A DNA stretch of 64,000 nt, from NCBI RefSeq assembly GCF_014202425.1, contig NZ_JACHGT010000009.1, forward strand, positions 307,172 to 371,171. Direction: 5' to 3'. The stretch's first letter is position 1; every line of letters starts with the position of its first letter. The position numbers were made by a program, and so were the translations under genes. This document shows positions 61,196 to 64,000 of the stretch, piece after piece. Under the pieces are notes generated by a model. It did not search any database, was not told where the DNA came from, and saw only the letters and a list, made by a program, of their open reading frames with translations. The DNA is from Phytomonospora endophytica. GTDB lineage: Bacteria > Actinomycetota > Actinomycetes > Mycobacteriales > Micromonosporaceae.

Positions 61196-63001
61196 ATGAG
61201 TCACGTCTTGACGGCCGTCGCCTGGCCTTACGCCAACGGGCCGCGTCACATCGGCCACGTCTCCGGCTTCGGGGTCCCCGCCGACATCTTCAGCCGGTAC
61301 ATGCGCATGGCCGGTCACGACGTCCTCATGGTCTCGGGCACCGACGAGCACGGGACGCCGATCCTGGTGCAGTCCGACAACGAGGGCCTCACCGCGATCG
61401 AGGCCGTCGACAAGTACAACCGGATCATCGTCGAGGACCTCGTCGCGCTCGGGTTGACCTACGACCTGTTCACGCGCACCACGACCGGCAACCACTACCA
61501 GGTGGTGCAGGAGATCTTCACGGCCCTGCACGACAACGGGTACATCATTCCCAAGACGACGCTGGGTGCGATCTCCCCGTCGACGGGCCGGACGCTGCCC
61601 GACCGCTACATCGAGGGCACCTGCCCGATCTGTGGCTACGACGGCGCTCGCGGCGACCAGTGCGACAACTGCGGCAACCAGCTCGACCCGACCGACCTGA
61701 TCAACCCGGTGTCGCGGATCAACGGCGAGACGCCGAAGTTCGTCGAGGAGGAGCACTTCTTCCTCGATCTGCCGGCGTTCGCCGAGACCCTCGCGAGCTG
61801 GCTCGACACCCGCGACGAGTGGCGTCCCAACGTCGTGCGCTTCACCCGCAACCTCCTCGGCGACCTCAAGCCGCGCGCGATCTCCCGCGACCTCGACTGG
61901 GGCGTGCCCGTGCCGCTCGACGGGTGGCGTGACCGTAAGGACAAGCGGCTCTACGTGTGGTTCGACGCGGTCATCGGGTACCTGTCGGCGAGCATCGAGT
62001 GGGCCCGGCGCAGTGGTGACCCCGACGCGTGGCGCAAGTGGTGGCAGGACCCGCAGGCCCTGTCGTACTACTTCATGGGCAAGGACAACATCGTCTTCCA
62101 CAGCGAGATCTGGCCGGCGATGCTGCTGGGTAACAACGGCGGTGGCGCCAAGGGCGGCAAGCCCGGTGCGCTCGGCGCGATGGAACTGCCGACGGAGGTC
62201 GTGTCGAGCGAGTTCCTGACGATGGAGGGCCGCAAGTTCTCCTCCTCGCGACGCGTCGTGATCTACGTGCGGGACTTCCTGGCACGCTACGACGCCGACG
62301 CGCTGCGGTACTTCTTCGCCGTCGCCGGACCCGAGACGCAGGACACCGACTTCACGTGGGCGGAGTTCGTGCGCCGCAACAACGACGAGCTGGTCGCCTC
62401 GTGGGGCAACCTCGTCAACCGCGCGGTGGCGATGGCGGCGAAGAACTTCGGGGAGATCCCGGCCGCCGGTGACCTCACCGACGTCGACCGTGAACTGCTC
62501 GACACCGTCAAGGCGGCGTTCGAGACCGTCGGGGACCTGATCTCCCGGCACCGGCAGAAGGCCGCGATCGGTGAGGCCATGCGGGCCGTGGCGGCGGCGA
62601 ACAAGTACGTGTCGGAGTCGGAGCCCTGGAAGCTCAAGGGCGAGGAGAACAAGGCACGGCAGGCGACGATCCTGCATGTGACGCTGCAGGCCGTGGCCGA
62701 CTGCAAGACGCTGCTGGCGCCGTTCCTGCCGCACTCGTCGCAGAAGGTCCACGAGATGCTCGGTGGGACGGGTGTGTTCGCGCCGATGCCGCGCGTCGAA
62801 GAGGTCGAGGATCTCGACGGGACCGGACCGATCGGTGCGCGTACCTACCCGGTGATCACCGGCGACTACGCCGACGTCCCCGCCTGGGCCCCCGCGCCGA
62901 TCACAGTCGGGACACCCCTGGCGAAGCCGACGCCGATCTTCACCAAGCTCGACCCGTCGGTCGTCGACGAAGAACTGGCCCGCCTGGAGGCGGGGGCGTA
63001 A
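61196..63001 (+). CDS. metG: Methionyl-tRNA synthetase
   Basis: A 601-residue class I synthetase. [20 protein letters not shown] has the HIGH motif (about residue 18), GTDEHGTP follows, and the KMSKS loop reads GRKFSSSRR (about 345), a variant seen in actinobacterial MetG. The zinc knuckle [18 protein letters not shown] is at about 143-160. The anticodon-binding helical domain ends the protein, with no C-terminal EMAP/Arc1p-like extension. TAGGCT eight bases before the ATG indicates a leaderless transcript. Confidence 0.96.
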   Translation: MSHVLTAVAWPYANGPRHIGHVSGFGVPADIFSRYMRMAGHDVLMVSGTDEHGTPILVQSDNEGLTAIEAVDKYNRIIVEDLVALGLTYDLFTRTTTGNHYQVVQEIFTALHDNGYIIPKTTLGAISPSTGRTLPDRYIEGTCPICGYDGARGDQCDNCGNQLDPTDLINPVSRINGETPKFVEEEHFFLDLPAFAETLASWLDTRDEWRPNVVRFTRNLLGDLKPRAISRDLDWGVPVPLDGWRDRKDKRLYVWFDAVIGYLSASIEWARRSGDPDAWRKWWQDPQALSYYFMGKDNIVFHSEIWPAMLLGNNGGGAKGGKPGALGAMELPTEVVSSEFLTMEGRKFSSSRRVVIYVRDFLARYDADALRYFFAVAGPETQDTDFTWAEFVRRNNDELVASWGNLVNRAVAMAAKNFGEIPAAGDLTDVDRELLDTVKAAFETVGDLISRHRQKAAIGEAMRAVAAANKYVSESEPWKLKGEENKARQATILHVTLQAVADCKTLLAPFLPHSSQKVHEMLGGTGVFAPMPRVEEVEDLDGTGPIGARTYPVITGDYADVPAWAPAPITVGTPLAKPTPIFTKLDPSVVDEELARLEAGA

Positions 63002-63005
63002 GGGC

Positions 63006-63509
63006 GTGGTCGAGCACCTGGTCGTGATGGGCGTCAGCGGCAGCGGGAAGACGACCGTCGGCCGCCTCCTCGCCGGGCACCTCGACCGGGTGTTCGCCGA
63101 CGCCGACGACTTCCACACGGCGACGAACGTCGCCAAGATGCACGCCGGGCAGGCCCTCACCGACGCCGACCGGAGCCCCTGGCTGCAAGCCGTCGCCGCC
63201 TGGATCGGCGAGTACGACGCCGAGGGGACACCGACCGTCGTGGCGTGTTCGGCGCTGAAACGGTCGTACCGCGACGTGCTCCGCACAGCACCGGGACGCA
63301 TCCGATTCGTGCACCTGGCGCCGTCCCCCGCCGACATCGCCGCCCGCATGCGCGCACGCACCGGACACTTCATGCCCCCCGAGCTCCTCGCAAGCCAACT
63401 CGCCGACCTCCAGCCACTCACGGCAGACGAGGACGGCGTGACCGTGGAGACGGCCGACGGGCCGGAGGAGACGGTACGGATGGTGCTGGGGGCTTTGGGC
63501 GAGGGGTAG
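63006..63509 (+). CDS. gntK: Gluconokinase (thermoresistant type)
   Basis: GTG at 63006, four bases after the metG stop, gives 167 residues. Walker A is VMGVSGSGKTTVGRLLA (about 7-23), followed by FADADDFHTATNVAKMHAGQ (substrate region) and VACSALKRSYRDVLR with the conserved lysine and arginine. FVHLAPSPADIAARMRARTG and HFMPPELLASQLADLQPL complete the GntK pattern. It phosphorylates gluconate to 6-phosphogluconate. Co-transcription with metG is likely from spacing only. Confidence 0.93.
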   Translation: MVEHLVVMGVSGSGKTTVGRLLAGHLDRVFADADDFHTATNVAKMHAGQALTDADRSPWLQAVAAWIGEYDAEGTPTVVACSALKRSYRDVLRTAPGRIRFVHLAPSPADIAARMRARTGHFMPPELLASQLADLQPLTADEDGVTVETADGPEETVRMVLGALGEG

Positions 63510-63725
63510 GGGTGGGGGTACGGGTGGGCGGGGGCGTCGTGCTGTCTGCTGCGAGGTGGTGCGGCGGCGGCATCGCCGCGTAGCGGTGATTGCAGCCCGT
63601 GCTTGCGTTCGCGTTCGCGGTGGGTGGCGCAGTCGCTGGGGAGTGGTAGGTGCGTTGGGGGTGTGGGGTTTCGGCGAGGACATGTGTTCTTGACGCGGGA
63701 GGCGTGAGGGATCGCCGAAGCCGCG

Positions 63726-63786
63726 TTTGCTGTGCCTGCGTTCGCTGTGCCTGTGCTCGCCGTGCCTGTGCTCGCTGTGTGCCGTG
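63726..63786. repeat. Four tandem 15-16 bp repeats
   Basis: Units start at 63726, 63741, 63756 and 63771, each close to TTCGCTGTGCCTGTG. The 15-base period would encode a five-residue peptide repeat in any frame, but no surrounding gene is recognised. Confidence 0.8.
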
Positions 63787-63902
63787 TCGCTGACCGAGAC
63801 CACTCCTGCGCCAAAGCGTGGGGGTGGTGTTGATCTCGCGGTGTGTTCCCGCGTTCGCCGGGACGCACTACCCACCACACGACCGTGACCTTCGGGGACC
63901 AG

Positions 63903-63937
63903 CCTTGGGGTCGCGCGCAGCGCGACACACCCCAGGG
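63903..63937. other. Strong GC-rich hairpin with a bulge
   Basis: CCTTGGGG (63903-63910) pairs with CCCCAGGG (63930-63937; one G-T pair), and inside TCGCGC pairs with GCGCGA around a GCA loop. A four-base bulge (CACA) breaks the stem on one side. It precedes the gene starting at 63981 and could be a terminator or RNA structure. Confidence 0.5.
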
Positions 63938-63980
63938 CGTCTACCTGTGTCTCCGTCGCTTCGGCCGTTGATTGGACGAC

Positions 63981-64000
63981 ATGAAGGTTCTGGGGCTGTC
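63981..64000 (+). CDS. Start of a gene truncated by the window end
   Basis: ATG at 63981 opens a frame beginning MKVLGL. Only six full codons are visible, so the product cannot be named; the start itself is tentative. Confidence 0.25.

Larger units (their letters stand above)
63510..63980. other. Gene-poor region with repeats and a large hairpin
   Basis: No convincing gene. A minus-strand frame gives His/Arg-rich or Thr/Ala-rich low-complexity peptides that arise from the 15-bp repeats at 63726-63786. A strong hairpin occurs at 63903-63937. Confidence 0.6.

Noticed and set aside
59342..63928. A 1528-codon open frame on the minus strand
   Set aside because: It runs antisense through metG and the gluconokinase gene, has low-complexity His/Arg/Asp-rich content and no domain motifs except where it coincides with the real membrane protein gene; it results from GC-rich codon bias.
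63510..63980. His/Arg repeat protein on the minus strand
   Set aside because: The repeats are explained by the 15-bp DNA repeat, and all three frames give equally plausible repeats.

Overview
This 64 kb window is chromosomal DNA of a high-GC actinomycete. The GC content, frequent GTG starts, many leaderless promoters (TANNNT a few bases before the start codon) and actinobacterial blocks such as tRNA-Gln/glmU/prs/rplY/pth, an ECF42 sigma factor with its DGPF partner, a lpdA-type quinone reductase near upp and deoC, and alr/tsaE/tsaB/rimI/tsaD all point there. I cannot fix the genus. No rRNA, CRISPR array, insertion sequence or prophage was recognised.

Layout, left to right. 1-7751 (minus): two halves of a heterodimeric ABC exporter (the left one runs off the window) flank a MacAB-like set of lipoprotein, adaptor, ATPase and permease. 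7999-15091: phosphomannomutase/phosphoglucomutase, a membrane Ser/Thr kinase, a methylmalonyl-CoA mutase large subunit, an MFS transporter and a small HTH protein. 15618-23803: M20 amidohydrolase, DoxX, DUF4349 lipoprotein, NAD(P)H-quinone reductase, gamma-glutamylcyclotransferase-like protein, YbdK-type ligase, then an ArsR-like repressor with a perfect 36-bp operator and a membrane-tethered alpha/beta hydrolase. 23979-28336: deoxyribose/pyrimidine salvage (deoC with two aldehyde dehydrogenase genes; divergent upp) and an NTF2-like gene.

28350-30767 holds an 805-residue modular protein with a polymorphic-toxin/contractile-injection-like leader, a PD-(D/E)XK-like domain and two membrane helices. 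30857-38497 is a cell-wall, tRNA-modification and cofactor-repair block (tsaD, rimI, tsaB, tsaE, hydrolase, alr, NAD(P)HX repair, acpS). It is interrupted by a plus-strand lipoprotein and carries an 86-bp tandem duplication between acpS and nnr. 38595-41371 is a GNAT gene followed by four small exported proteins. 41394-41770 is a minisatellite of 29-30 bp units.

41978-53965 carries sulfate activation (cysQ-cysD-cysN), a polyprenyl-phosphate sugar transferase, pth, rplY, prs, glmU, tRNA-Gln(UUG), a two-HTH protein with a LAGLIDADG-like region, the ECF42/DGPF pair and rnhA. 54024-56892 holds a zinc-ribbon gene, an acyltransferase, and the most interesting segment: a Pycsar-type (DUF5706) membrane effector facing a cyclic-nucleotide-binding Crp-like regulator and a nucleotidyltransferase-fold protein. 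The last two lie in one frame, separated only by a TGA and three codons. I propose it as a candidate signalling/defence locus. The window ends with a class A penicillin-binding protein, two membrane proteins, metG, a gluconokinase and a repeat-containing gene-poor stretch.

Start codons were chosen by Shine-Dalgarno match, leaderless -10 spacing, signal-peptide position or translational coupling. Functions are family-level assignments made by reading motifs; no database search was possible.
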